This document shows, piece by piece, positions 16,570-26,028 of a stretch of DNA of 64,000 nt (position 1 is its first letter; each line of letters opens with the position of its first letter). Made by a program: the position numbers and the translations under genes. The notes below the pieces were generated by a model. That model saw only the letters and a program-made list of their open reading frames with translations. It ran no database searches and was not told where the DNA came from. The stretch comes from CANGYM01 sp044372405. Its GTDB lineage: Bacteria; Pseudomonadota; Alphaproteobacteria; JAJTHO01; CANGYM01. Where the stretch lies: positions 1 to 64,000 of the forward strand of contig JBILRW010000002.1 of the NCBI GenBank assembly GCA_044372405.1. The letters are read 5' to 3'.

Positions 16570-16817
16570 TGTATCTTTGACCTTAAAAAAAAGATGACGT
16601 TTTGTACACCGACTACCGTTTTTTTTCCCCTTTTTTCTTTGGTAAAAAAACCGTTTTGTGGATAAGTAAAAAACAACTGTTCACTTTTTTTATTATCCTT
16701 TGGGAACAATCTTTTTTATCGTTTCTTTTGATGAAAAAAGTGTGTATATCTCTAGGGAAGGCTTTGTTTTCCCGTTGTTCACCCCCCTTACTACAACATC
16801 ATCTTTTTTTATATTCT
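16555..16817. other. candidate chromosomal replication origin (oriC)
   Basis: This gap between divergent ppsR and ybeY has two perfect DnaA boxes in the same orientation (TGTGGATAA at 16555-16563 and 16657-16665). A degenerate one (TGTGTATAT) lies at 16741-16749. Between and after them are T/A-rich tracts (16616-16650, 16681-16740, 16801-16835) suited to unwinding. The neighbours fit: DUF299 on one side, hemJ close by, mnmE-mnmG downstream, and maf-aroE and Tim44-mltA in the same window. No clear CtrA site pair was seen. The function is inference. Confidence 0.45.
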
Positions 16818-17270
16818 ATGAATATTATTATTAGGAAGAATGAAAAACGATGGGGATCCTTGATCCTGGATATCCGAAAGATGCGATTATCCCGTTTGTT
16901 TCCTGAACCAGGAACTGTAACGCTGTTGTTTGCTGATGATGCTTTGATCCGGGACCTGAACAGCACCTATCGACAAAAAAACGCCCCCACCAATGTTTTG
17001 AGTTTTCCCAACACGGGCCCGTTTTCCGATCCTGATGTTCTGGGAGATGTGGTGCTCGCCTATGAAACGGTGATGGCAGAGGCCCGGGCGCAAAACAAAC
17101 CCATCATAAACCATTGTGTTCATCTGGTGATTCATGGTATCCTGCATATTCTCGGGTATGATCACGAAACAGATGACGACGCCGCCATTATGGAATCCAA
17201 AGAAGCTGCTCTGCTTCAAATCCTGGGGATTCCCGATCCGTATCATGAGCCCTTATGCTTAAATCCTTAA
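16818..17270 (+). CDS. ybeY: endoribonuclease YbeY
   Basis: Zinc-dependent RNase for 16S rRNA 3'-end maturation and ribosome quality control. Start 16818 (MNIIIRKNEKRW) gives the usual 150 aa; the open frame upstream runs through T-rich non-coding DNA. The zinc motif is HGILHILGYDHETDDD (near residue 110) and the core strand motif is NVLSFPN. It is the first gene of the operon ybeY-corC-lnt-mnmE, overlapping corC by 16 bases. Confidence 0.93.
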   Translation: MNIIIRKNEKRWGSLILDIRKMRLSRLFPEPGTVTLLFADDALIRDLNSTYRQKNAPTNVLSFPNTGPFSDPDVLGDVVLAYETVMAEARAQNKPIINHCVHLVIHGILHILGYDHETDDDAAIMESKEAALLQILGIPDPYHEPLCLNP

Positions 17271-18040
17271 GACAGTGGGTTTTTTCCGGTCAATCTGAGG
17301 AACCGGAGGGCATGAATGACGAGGCCCTTGAAGCCTTTGCCCAAAAAATGGCGGGGGCCACCGCCTATGACGTTTACCTGCCACGGGCGGATATGGTGGC
17401 GCTGCGCCTGGATATGACATCCCAAGAAATTTTGTCCTGCGTGAAAGAGCGCCCCTGGTGTGTGTTTCCCGTAACACGGGGGGAGATGGATCACATCTAC
17501 GCCTATGTCCGTCTGCGTGATGTTTTGGAGGGGCTTTTGGCCACACCGCCCAAAACCCTGGAATCCCTATTGCAGCAACCCGAATACATTCCCCACACCA
17601 AGCCCGTTTTGGATTTGGCGGATCAAATGTTTTCCCAAAAAATTGATATGGCCATTGTTGTGGATGAATTTGGTGGGGTGGATGGCATGGTGACCAGCCA
17701 GATGCTGGTGGATTCCTTTGTTGAGGCGTATTTTTTATCCCATCAGGCCGCTCTCAGGTCCCCCAAAAAGGATGAGGCTGATGGGGAAAACGATGTTTTT
17801 CTTTTTGATGCCAGAACAGAAATCATTGATTTTTTATCTTTTTTTAAGGACAGAGAGGACCTCGTCAAAGACGATATTGATGTGGATGTGGACACGCTGG
17901 CGGGACTGATTTTTCACAAAGTCGCCCGCGTTCCGGCCCGTGGTGAGATGATCACCATCAGCCCCAATTTGGATTTTGAAATTTTGGATGCCGATGCCAG
18001 ACGGGTCAAAACCCTTCGGGTGATTTTTAAAAAGTCATGA
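17255..18040 (+). CDS. corC: CBS-domain transporter-associated protein (CorC/HlyC type)
   Basis: Soluble 261-aa protein with a CBS pair (roughly residues 40-160, containing VYLPRADMVAL and MAIVVDEFGGVDGMVT) and a C-terminal CorC/HlyC domain (residues 185-258). It lacks the N-terminal DUF21 membrane domain. The family is linked to magnesium/cobalt efflux and, by its constant position between ybeY and lnt, to envelope integrity. It overlaps both neighbours, which suggests strict co-translation. Confidence 0.88.
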   Translation: MLKSLRQWVFSGQSEEPEGMNDEALEAFAQKMAGATAYDVYLPRADMVALRLDMTSQEILSCVKERPWCVFPVTRGEMDHIYAYVRLRDVLEGLLATPPKTLESLLQQPEYIPHTKPVLDLADQMFSQKIDMAIVVDEFGGVDGMVTSQMLVDSFVEAYFLSHQAALRSPKKDEADGENDVFLFDARTEIIDFLSFFKDREDLVKDDIDVDVDTLAGLIFHKVARVPARGEMITISPNLDFEILDADARRVKTLRVIFKKS

Positions 18041-19518
18041 TCAGCGCGGTAATGGCTTTTCTGATGAGCGTATTGCTGGGCGTTGTCTGCTCTTTGGGCC
18101 AGGCCCCCTATCACTTGTGGCCTTTGTCCATCGGGTCTTTGGTTGCCCTTTTTTGGGCCTATCGATCCAGTGATTCCCGGCGTTTTTCGGGGGTGCTCGT
18201 CTTTGCCTTCGCCTATGGTTACTTCGGGTGGGGATTGCGGTGGATTGCGGAGGCCTTGACGTTTTTTCCCACCCTCCCCGCCCCTCTTATCCCGCTGGCG
18301 GTTTGGGGGATTCCCTTGGTTTTGGCCCTCCCCCATGGCTTGGCGGCGTACTGGATTCGTCGTACCATGCCCCGGCACCATGTTTCTTGGGCGTTGGGGG
18401 CCGCCTGGGTTGTGCTCGAGGTCATTCGTGGCTACCTGGTGCTCCCCTTCCCCTGGTTGTTCATGGGGGGCATTTTTGGCGGGAATTTGCCCATCCTGCA
18501 AACAACAGCCCTGGTGGGGATCCTGGGCCTGAGTGTGGCCATTTTTGCGAGCGTTCACTTTTTTATTCACTCTCTGAAATCGGGGATGGCGACCTTGCTC
18601 GTCTGGATTATGGTGGGTGGGATTGGCTATGTTTCTTTGGGGGGGCGTCCCACAAGGGACTTGCCGTCTCAGAAGGCCAAAATGGCCCTGGTGCAGCCAT
18701 CCTGGACGCAAGAGGATAAAGTCAATGGGTTTTACACCCCCGACTATCAACAGCGATTGCTGGCTTTGAGTACGCAGGCCGTTCAGGAAAAAAACGCAAA
18801 ACTCATCATTTGGCCAGAAACGGCCATTTACGCCCACCAAATGGAGGATGTTGCCTTTCAAGCATCCTTAAAATCCCTTTTGTCCGGCGGGCGTTTGTTG
18901 ATGGTGGGGGTTTCGGCCAAAGAGCGTATTGAAAATGAAACCTTCGGCGTCAACCAAATGTGGGTTTTGGATGAACACCTTAACCGTTTGGCCTCCTATA
19001 CCAAACGTCATCTTGTGCCATTTGGGGAGTACGTTCCCCTTCTTTCCACGCTGCCGCTTGTGTTTTTAAATCAAAACGATATGCCCCGTTTTCATGCGGG
19101 GCCTGATCCTGTTGATGCGCTTTCTTTGCCTGGGTTTCCCTCAGTATCCCCCCAAATTTGTTATGAATCGTTATTTTCGGGGGTGATTGTCAGTTCTGGC
19201 GCGGGATGGATGGTTAATGTTACCAACGATGCCTGGTTTGGGGATTCCTGGGGGCCAGCCCAGCATTTTTACCAGGCCAGGGTCAGAGCTATTGAGGAAG
19301 GTCTTCCCCTGATTCGCGTCGCCAACACCGGAAAAACGGCGGTGGTGGATGCGCGCGGAAGAGTTTTGCAAGAGCTGCCCATGAATACCCCTGGGGTTTT
19401 GGTGACCTCTCTGCCGCCACAAACCCGCAAGACGCCTTTTTCCGTGTTGGGCCTTTGGGCCAGTGGGATTTTCGGTATTCTCATGTTTACCATATGTTAT
19501 CGCGTGTCGCGGCGATGA
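18037..19518 (+). CDS. lnt: apolipoprotein N-acyltransferase
   Basis: Adds the third acyl chain to the N-terminal cysteine of lipoproteins at the inner membrane. 493 aa: about six membrane segments in the first 200 residues, then a nitrilase domain. The catalytic triad is visible as Glu in IWPETAIYAH, Lys in VGVSAKER and Cys in ISPQICYES (written PQICYESLF). A C-terminal membrane helix follows. It overlaps corC and mnmE by four bases each. lgt, an earlier enzyme of the same pathway, lies at 26029. Confidence 0.94.
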   Translation: MISAVMAFLMSVLLGVVCSLGQAPYHLWPLSIGSLVALFWAYRSSDSRRFSGVLVFAFAYGYFGWGLRWIAEALTFFPTLPAPLIPLAVWGIPLVLALPHGLAAYWIRRTMPRHHVSWALGAAWVVLEVIRGYLVLPFPWLFMGGIFGGNLPILQTTALVGILGLSVAIFASVHFFIHSLKSGMATLLVWIMVGGIGYVSLGGRPTRDLPSQKAKMALVQPSWTQEDKVNGFYTPDYQQRLLALSTQAVQEKNAKLIIWPETAIYAHQMEDVAFQASLKSLLSGGRLLMVGVSAKERIENETFGVNQMWVLDEHLNRLASYTKRHLVPFGEYVPLLSTLPLVFLNQNDMPRFHAGPDPVDALSLPGFPSVSPQICYESLFSGVIVSSGAGWMVNVTNDAWFGDSWGPAQHFYQARVRAIEEGLPLIRVANTGKTAVVDARGRVLQELPMNTPGVLVTSLPPQTRKTPFSVLGLWASGIFGILMFTICYRVSRR

Positions 19519-20846
19519 AGGATACAGACACCCTCTACGCGCCCATCACAGGCCGAGGGGGCGCGGTATGTGTCTATCGGCTTTCGGGGCCTGATGTTCT
19601 TTCGAAGATTCAGGCGCTAACGGGGAGGGTTTCTTTCAAACCTCGTTACAGCTACAAGGTTTCCCTTATTTCTCAAGAGGGAGACATCATCGATCCGTCC
19701 GCGCTCGTCACTTTTTTTCCGGGCCCCAAAAGCTATACGGGGGAAGATGTGGCCGAGGTTCACCTTCATGCCAGTAAAGTTGTGAGCGATCACTTTTGTT
19801 CTTTTCTGCACAAAAAAGGCCTTCGTTTGGCCGAGCCCGGGGAGTTTTCCCGGCGGGCGGTTTTGAATGGAAAGATGACTTTGGATGAGGCCCTGGGCGT
19901 CCGTTACCTGATTGAATCCCAAACCCAACAGCAATATCGGGCGGCCCTGGCCCAGATGACGGGACAAGACAGATCTTTGGTTCATCAGGATTTTGAAAAT
20001 GTTCGTGAACACTTGCTTTTATTGTTGCGGGACGCCGAGGCATCCTTGGAATTTCCCGACGAAGAGGATATTTCCCGTGAAATTGAGCGATCACTCACAA
20101 AAAAAATGCAAGATTTGCTTCCTGTCTTAAAAAACCACCAGAAGCTTTATGAAAAAAAAGAAATGCTGCGGGCGGGCATTCCCGTGGTTTTGATGGGGCC
20201 CCCCAATGTGGGGAAGTCTTCGTTGCTTAATGCCTTGGCCAGGGAAGAATACGCCTTGGTTTCCGACATTCCAGGCACGACAAGGGACGTGGTTCAGGTG
20301 CTGGTGAACTGGGGCGGCTACGCGGTGCGCTTGATCGATACGGCGGGGTTACGGGAAACGGAGGACCCGTTAGAAAGAATGGGCATGGCCCGTACGCTTA
20401 AGCAGGAAGAATCCGCCAGAATCACCCTTTTGATGTTGGATGAAAAAACATTGGATCAGGAAGCCGTGTTGCGCCAACAATGCCAATCTCCCAACATCAT
20501 TGTTGTTTTCACAAAGGCTGACGTATTTTTCTATCCCCAGAAACCTGGTGTTGTGAGCGTTTCCTCACAAACCAGAGTGGGCTTGGATCATCTGGAATTC
20601 ACCGTTCAATCGATTTTAGAGGTAGAGTTTTCAGGTGCTATTGAAAAAGCGGATATGGGGGAAACGATTAAGGTTCTTTTGGATCGGGCGTTGATTGGGT
20701 TAACCTCAGCCATCCAAGAAAAAAGATTGGAAATCAGGGTTCAAATCCTTTATGATCTCGCAGAAGTCCTGGCATCTATGATCCCCGATATTGATCGGGA
20801 AGAGGTCATGGATCGTATTTTTTCAGGGTTTTGTATCGGCAAATAA
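19515..20846 (+). CDS. mnmE: tRNA modification GTPase MnmE
   Basis: With MnmG it installs the carboxymethylaminomethyl group on U34 of several tRNAs. Start 19515 (MKDTDTLYAPITGRGGA) overlaps the lnt stop (ATGA). The tetrahydrofolate-binding N-domain is followed by a helical domain interrupted by the G domain with GPPNVGKSSL, DIPGTTRD, DTAGL and TKAD. The protein ends in the essential FCIGK. At 443 aa it has normal length. mnmG follows after 38 bases. Confidence 0.95.
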   Translation: MKDTDTLYAPITGRGGAVCVYRLSGPDVLSKIQALTGRVSFKPRYSYKVSLISQEGDIIDPSALVTFFPGPKSYTGEDVAEVHLHASKVVSDHFCSFLHKKGLRLAEPGEFSRRAVLNGKMTLDEALGVRYLIESQTQQQYRAALAQMTGQDRSLVHQDFENVREHLLLLLRDAEASLEFPDEEDISREIERSLTKKMQDLLPVLKNHQKLYEKKEMLRAGIPVVLMGPPNVGKSSLLNALAREEYALVSDIPGTTRDVVQVLVNWGGYAVRLIDTAGLRETEDPLERMGMARTLKQEESARITLLMLDEKTLDQEAVLRQQCQSPNIIVVFTKADVFFYPQKPGVVSVSSQTRVGLDHLEFTVQSILEVEFSGAIEKADMGETIKVLLDRALIGLTSAIQEKRLEIRVQILYDLAEVLASMIPDIDREEVMDRIFSGFCIGK

Positions 20847-20884
20847 CCCATAAAATATCCTTAAATTTTTCACGTGAAAGAACA

Positions 20885-22771
20885 ATGACTTCCTCTTTTT
20901 TTGACGTTATGGTGATTGGTGGGGGGCATGCGGGGGTTGAGGCCGCCGCGGCTGCGGCCCGCATGGGGGCGAAGACGGCCCTGGTGACCCATCGGCGTGA
21001 TACCCTGGGGGAAATGTCCTGTAACCCCGCCATTGGGGGCATTGGCAAGGGCCATTTGGTGCGCGAAATTGATGCCCTGGATGGGATTATGGGTCGGGCG
21101 GCTGATGAAAGTGGTATTCAGTTTCGTCTTCTCAATCGCAGCAAGGGACCCGCCGTTCGTGGCCCCCGAACACAATCGGATCGCGCCCTCTTTCGGGAAT
21201 CTGTCCAAAAACATGTGGCTGAAACCTCAGGATTAACCGTGATTGAGGGGGAAGCCACAGCATTAACCCTGAAAAATCAAAAAATTGTTGGGTTGACCGT
21301 CAGTGGGCGTGATTATGCCTGTGGCAGTGTGGTGGTGGCCACGGGGACGTTTTTGAGGGGGATGATTCATCGGGGAAAGGTCTCTTTTCCTGCTGGACGT
21401 ATGGGGGCGGCCAGCAGTATTCCCTTGGCGGATTGGTTTTATGCCCAGGGATTTCCTGTGGGACGCCTGAAAACGGGTACGCCGGCGCGGCTTTGTGCCC
21501 ACAGTGTGGATTACAGCCAGGTGGAACGACAACAGGCGGACGTTCGCCCGTATCCTTTTTCGTTTTTAACGGAAACGATTACGGTTCCCCAAACGGATTG
21601 TTTTGTGACCTATACAACCCCAGAAACCCATGATATTTTACGGCATCATTTGCAGGAATCGTCCCTTTATGGGGGTCATATCAGTGGGAAAGGCCCCCGA
21701 TATTGCCCGTCCATTGAGGATAAAATTGTTCGTTTTGCTGACAAAACCCGGCATCAGATTTTTTTAGAGCCAGAAGGACTGAACGATCCCACCCTTTACC
21801 CCAACGGTTTATCCAATTCGTTGCCGGATACGGTCCAGGATGCCTTTTTGCGGACCATTCCGGGACTCCAAAATATTAGGGTTAAACAATACGCATATGC
21901 CATTGAATACGATTATATTGATCCCCGCGCGCTTCATCCCACATTAGAAACAAAAAACATTCAGGGTCTTTTTCTGGCCGGGCAAATCAATGGCACTACG
22001 GGGTATGAGGAGGCGGCCGCCCAGGGCTTGATGGCGGGGCTTAACGCGGCGCATCGGGCCGCCGGTCGTGAGGGGGTTGTGATGGATAGGTCCATGGCCT
22101 ATATTGGTGTTATGATTGATGATTTGGTCAGCAAGGGCGTTCAGGAACCCTATCGCATGTTTACATCGCGGGCGGAGTACCGTTTGAGTTTGCGGGCAGA
22201 CAATGCGGATCAACGCTTAACTGCTTGGGGGCATGATCAAGGTATCGTCGGTGAAAAACGCCATGGTTTTTTTGTGAGTAAGGGTTCACTCATGCATTAC
22301 TTAAGAAAAACAATGGCGGATATCCGACTGACGGCCGATCAATGCGGCCAGGTCACGGGGGATGAAAAAAGAAGTGAATGCTCACTGTTTTCGGTTTTAC
22401 CCCTGTCTTCCTATGATGACGTCCTGGGTGTGTTGCGGCAGACGGGGTATGCCGGACCCCTTTCTGAGGATTTGTTTGATACGCTACAAAGTGAAGTTCT
22501 TTACGCGGGATATCTCAAGCGGCACGAACAGGAACGACGGATGGTGGCGGATCATCGGGAAAAACGGATTCCCGAGGCCTTTTCGTACGATGCCTTGACC
22601 TCTCTTTCTGCTGAAGAGCGTTTGCGTTTGTCCCGCGCCCGTCCCAAAACCCTGGAAGAAGCCAGAAATTTAGAGGGGATTACCCCCGTTGCCCTGGCGG
22701 CTATTTTGCAAAAACTGAAGAAAGGGGAGGGGGCCCCCGCCACAAAAGTTTTAGAGGCACCTGTGATTTAA
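20885..22771 (+). CDS. mnmG: tRNA uridine-5-carboxymethylaminomethyl modification enzyme MnmG
   Basis: FAD-dependent partner of MnmE. Start 20885 (MTSSFFDVMVIGGGHAGVEAA) gives 628 aa. The Rossmann motif GGGHAGVEAA, the SCNPAIGGIGKGHLV motif and the GQINGTTGYEEAAAQGL segment are all present. The C-terminal helical domain that binds MnmE is complete. rsmG, parA and parB, which commonly follow it near origins, are missing; pheT follows instead after a 98-base gap holding a small hairpin (22773-22795). Confidence 0.95.
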   Translation: MTSSFFDVMVIGGGHAGVEAAAAAARMGAKTALVTHRRDTLGEMSCNPAIGGIGKGHLVREIDALDGIMGRAADESGIQFRLLNRSKGPAVRGPRTQSDRALFRESVQKHVAETSGLTVIEGEATALTLKNQKIVGLTVSGRDYACGSVVVATGTFLRGMIHRGKVSFPAGRMGAASSIPLADWFYAQGFPVGRLKTGTPARLCAHSVDYSQVERQQADVRPYPFSFLTETITVPQTDCFVTYTTPETHDILRHHLQESSLYGGHISGKGPRYCPSIEDKIVRFADKTRHQIFLEPEGLNDPTLYPNGLSNSLPDTVQDAFLRTIPGLQNIRVKQYAYAIEYDYIDPRALHPTLETKNIQGLFLAGQINGTTGYEEAAAQGLMAGLNAAHRAAGREGVVMDRSMAYIGVMIDDLVSKGVQEPYRMFTSRAEYRLSLRADNADQRLTAWGHDQGIVGEKRHGFFVSKGSLMHYLRKTMADIRLTADQCGQVTGDEKRSECSLFSVLPLSSYDDVLGVLRQTGYAGPLSEDLFDTLQSEVLYAGYLKRHEQERRMVADHREKRIPEAFSYDALTSLSAEERLRLSRARPKTLEEARNLEGITPVALAAILQKLKKGEGAPATKVLEAPVI

Positions 22772-22869
22772 GGGTGTTTCGGAAAAAAAACACCGATAAC
22801 ATTGACGCCAGAGGGACTTTTTGCCACAGTCATTCCTTCTTTTTCCAATGTCTTTGTTGATTGTACCCC

Positions 22870-25233
22870 ATGAAAATTCCCGCGTCTTGGTTGTTTGATT
22901 TTTTAGAAACGACGGCTTCCGTTCAGGATTTGGCCAAAGGTTTGACGGCTTTGGGGCTGGAGGTGGAATCTCTGGACGATCCTGCTGGGGCGTTGGCCCC
23001 CTTTCATGTGGCGCATATTGTGTCTGCCGAGCCCCACCCCAGCGCGGATAAGTTACAGGTTTGCCGCGTTGAAACCCATGAGCACAAAAATTTACAAATT
23101 GTGTGCGGGGCCCCCAATGCCCGGGCGGGGCTGAAAGTGGTTCTGGGGTTGCCAGGAACGTTTGTGCCGGGCCTTAACATCACCCTGAAAACATCATCCA
23201 TCCGGGGTGTGGAAAGCCAGGGGATGTTGTGTTCAGGGGCAGAGCTTTGTCTGGGGACGGACGGGAAGGGGATTATTGAGCTTCCCCCCGAAACGCCGCT
23301 GACCGCTTCTGTGGCGGAGGCTTTGGGCCTGAACGATCCCGTTTTTGATATTGCCATTACCCCCAATCGGGGGGATTGTTTCGGGATTTATGGGGTGGCC
23401 CGGGATTTGGCGGCGGCGGGGTATGGGATGTTGCAATCCTTGACGGTGAATCCCCCAACGGTGCAGACGGAAAAGCCCCTACCGTCTGTGCATCTGCTGG
23501 CCCCGGAGGCATGTCCCTTGTTTTCATTGGCCTTAATTGAAAAAGTGAGCGATCACTCAACATCCCCTTTGTGGCAAAAACGCATGAAGGCGGCGGGTTT
23601 GAAGGTCATTTCCGGTATTGTGGATGTGACGAATATCATCAGTCATGGGCATAACCGTCCGCTTCATGCCTTTGATGCGGATACGATTGTGGGTGACATG
23701 ACGCTGCGCCTTTCTGAAGAAGGTGAGGTTTTTGAGGGGTTGGACGATCAAACGTATACCCTGCCCGCAGGAGCTTTGGTCATTACGGATGAGCAGGGGA
23801 TTATCAGCTTGGCCGGGATTTTGGGGGGCAAACGGACGGCTTGTACCCCCACGACACAACGGGTTTTGGTGGAATCGGCCTGGTTTCAACCCGCGGTCAT
23901 TGCGCGGGCCGGACAGGCCCTGTCGTTAACGTCCGATGCCCGTATGCGGTTTGAGCGTGGCGTTGACCCCAACGCAACCCTTCCCGGTTTATATCAGGCT
24001 GTGGAGGAAATTCAAAAACGATCAGGCGGCATGCTTGTGGGCATTCAGGTAACCTCAGCGCCAGAGTATCTTCCCCAGCCCCCCGTCATTGATTTTGACC
24101 CCACCCTGGTTTCCCGTTTGGCGGGGATTCCCTGTGAAGAAAGCCGTGTTCAGGAAACCCTCGCTCATCTGGGATGCCGGTGGGAAGGGGGCCGCGTAAT
24201 CCCGCCGTCCTGGCGTTTTGACCTATCGTTGCCAGAGGATTTGGTTGAGGAAGTTCTGCGGGTGGTGGGCCTGGAATCGCTGCCGGCGCTTCCCTTGCCG
24301 CCTGTGCTGCCCACGTCTGTGACCACGCCCCAGGCCAAAGCCGCCGCGTATCTTTGTCATCAGGGTTATCATGAAACGCTGTCGTTTTCGTTTACGTCAC
24401 GGGCTTGGCTCGGGGCGTTGGGGGAGACAGCTGAGGTCGTAGGCCTGAAAAATCCCATCAGCGATGCCCTGGATGTGCTGCGTCCCTCGTTGATTCCCAG
24501 TTTGCTGAAAACCGCTGATTATAACGCCCGTCATAACACGGGATTGACGCATCTTTTTGAAATGGGACCCATTTACCCGGGTCGGCGCCAGGAAAACAGC
24601 GTGGCGTTCCTCACCTGGGCCCCGCCAGAAAAGACCTGGCGGGGTCAGAACGCGGGGGCGAATCCCTTTGATTTAAAGGGCATGGTTGTGGATTTACTGG
24701 CCGGATGGGGCTATGACGCGGAATCCCTCACCTGGCTGTCCACGGGGTTGCCAGCGGTGTATCATCCCCGGCAATCGGGTGGCTGGGGCTTGGGGCCAAA
24801 ACAGCCTGTTGCGTATTTTGGCGCGCTGCATCCTTCGGTGTTTGAGCATTTAGAGGGCATCCGTCATCTGGCCATGGCGGAGATTTTTATCGATCGTTTG
24901 CCCGCAAAAAAACAGAAAAAAATACCCTATCAACCCCAACAATACCCCCCTGTTTATCGGGATTTGGCGTTTTTTATTCCCCAAGAGGTTTCTTATGGTG
25001 ACCTAAAAAAGGGGTTATTAAAAGCAGGAAAACCCCTGGTTCAAGACGTAGAAATTTTTGATCTTTACCAGGGAACGCACGTGCCCCAGGGGCAAAAATC
25101 CGTGGCCCTTCGATTAAGGTTACAGGATCCGGCCCGTACCCTCTCAGAAAAAGAGATTGACCAAACGGTGACAACCATCACGCAAACATTGAATCAATCC
25201 ACGGGGGCGGTTCTGAGAGATGGGAAAGTATAG
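22870..25233 (+). CDS. pheT: phenylalanyl-tRNA synthetase beta subunit
   Basis: Large subunit of the (alpha-beta)2 enzyme. I start it at the ATG at 22870 (MKIPASWLFDFL), as in the family, not at the TTG three codons earlier. 787 aa with the EMAP-like tRNA-binding domain (GRVETHEH near residue 60), the B3/4 editing region, the B5 domain and the C-terminal anticodon-binding fold. pheS is usually directly upstream but is not in this window. The stop lies inside a long palindromic repeat. Confidence 0.94.
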   Translation: MKIPASWLFDFLETTASVQDLAKGLTALGLEVESLDDPAGALAPFHVAHIVSAEPHPSADKLQVCRVETHEHKNLQIVCGAPNARAGLKVVLGLPGTFVPGLNITLKTSSIRGVESQGMLCSGAELCLGTDGKGIIELPPETPLTASVAEALGLNDPVFDIAITPNRGDCFGIYGVARDLAAAGYGMLQSLTVNPPTVQTEKPLPSVHLLAPEACPLFSLALIEKVSDHSTSPLWQKRMKAAGLKVISGIVDVTNIISHGHNRPLHAFDADTIVGDMTLRLSEEGEVFEGLDDQTYTLPAGALVITDEQGIISLAGILGGKRTACTPTTQRVLVESAWFQPAVIARAGQALSLTSDARMRFERGVDPNATLPGLYQAVEEIQKRSGGMLVGIQVTSAPEYLPQPPVIDFDPTLVSRLAGIPCEESRVQETLAHLGCRWEGGRVIPPSWRFDLSLPEDLVEEVLRVVGLESLPALPLPPVLPTSVTTPQAKAAAYLCHQGYHETLSFSFTSRAWLGALGETAEVVGLKNPISDALDVLRPSLIPSLLKTADYNARHNTGLTHLFEMGPIYPGRRQENSVAFLTWAPPEKTWRGQNAGANPFDLKGMVVDLLAGWGYDAESLTWLSTGLPAVYHPRQSGGWGLGPKQPVAYFGALHPSVFEHLEGIRHLAMAEIFIDRLPAKKQKKIPYQPQQYPPVYRDLAFFIPQEVSYGDLKKGLLKAGKPLVQDVEIFDLYQGTHVPQGQKSVALRLRLQDPARTLSEKEIDQTVTTITQTLNQSTGAVLRDGKV

Positions 25234-25358
25234 TATTTCCCCTTTATCTCCGTACTGGCCTGCGAACGGCGTCTGGCCTCGCTCGCCTAGATTCACTAGG
25301 CATCGCTCCGCCAGACTTGTTCTCGGCTCAGTACGAAAATAAATGAGAAACACTATAT
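25229..25358. repeat. 130-bp imperfect palindrome at the end of pheT
   Basis: Nested inverted blocks centre near 25293: CCTAG/CTAGG, GTCTGGC (25271-25277)/GCCAGAC (25310-25316) and CGTACTG (25251-25257)/CAGTACG (25329-25335). An outer arm TATAGTATTTC pairs with GAAACACTATA with one mismatch. It includes the pheT stop codon and ends nine bases before the stop of the convergent SOUL gene. It shares GCTCGCCTAG with the palindrome at 6600-6633. It is probably a dispersed hairpin element that also acts as an mRNA end. Confidence 0.65.
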
Positions 25359-25367
25359 AAGGCGCAG

Positions 25368-26012
25368 TTACGGCGCAGGCTTTTGGATTTCAATCATAAT
25401 TTCATTGCGCCGCAGGGGCGGTAACGTCCACGGGGGATTGAAAAAAGCGTAGGTCGGCCCGGAAAGGGTTTCGTTTTTTTGCGCTTGAACGAAACCTTGC
25501 AGTTTTTCCTGCTTTTCTTTTAAGGTTGTTTCCGTGGGACGGCCCGAAAAGCGGATAACAACGAACCGTTTTTCGGGGATTTCCTTAAGGTGGACCTTAT
25601 CATTGTTGGGTTGGGGCAAGGATGCCAGGTCATAAGTTGACGGCATCATAAACCGGACCTGCCATTGTCCGTTGACGCTTTCTTGGGTTACCGGCGCCGT
25701 CACGGGAATGTCTTCGCTGTGTTGTTGGGTCACGGGGGCTGTCATGGCCACTTTGGATTGGGATTTGTTGTTGCCAAAAATGTAATCCGCCAGCAAACGA
25801 AAGCCTGCTTTAATGGCCTCCTCCCGCTGGCCCGTGGTTTCAACCTCGGCCACAATCGTGGGGGGATAGTCCCGAATTTCGATATCGTCATGGGTGGAAA
25901 TAACGGTGTACTTCGCTTGTTCCACTTGACTGCTCACATAACCCCAGGCCACAAAAGCCACAATGATCACGGCGAATAAGGATGAGAAGATCATCAGTTT
26001 TTTTCTTTTCAT
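25368..26012 (-). CDS. SOUL family haem-binding protein
   Basis: 214 aa with an N-terminal membrane anchor or signal (residues 7-27). The SOUL/HBP domain follows, marked by YTVISTHDDIEIRDYPP, KVAMTAPVTQQ, the MMPSTYDLASLPQPNN motif and a C-terminal YAFFNPPWTLPPLRRNE. Bacterial SOUL proteins bind haem or tetrapyrroles in vitro; their role is uncertain. It lies 16 bases downstream of lgt on the same strand and is probably co-transcribed. Confidence 0.88.
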   Translation of the reverse strand: MKRKKLMIFSSLFAVIIVAFVAWGYVSSQVEQAKYTVISTHDDIEIRDYPPTIVAEVETTGQREEAIKAGFRLLADYIFGNNKSQSKVAMTAPVTQQHSEDIPVTAPVTQESVNGQWQVRFMMPSTYDLASLPQPNNDKVHLKEIPEKRFVVIRFSGRPTETTLKEKQEKLQGFVQAQKNETLSGPTYAFFNPPWTLPPLRRNEIMIEIQKPAP

Positions 26013-26028
26013 TATTGTTTTTCCTGCT

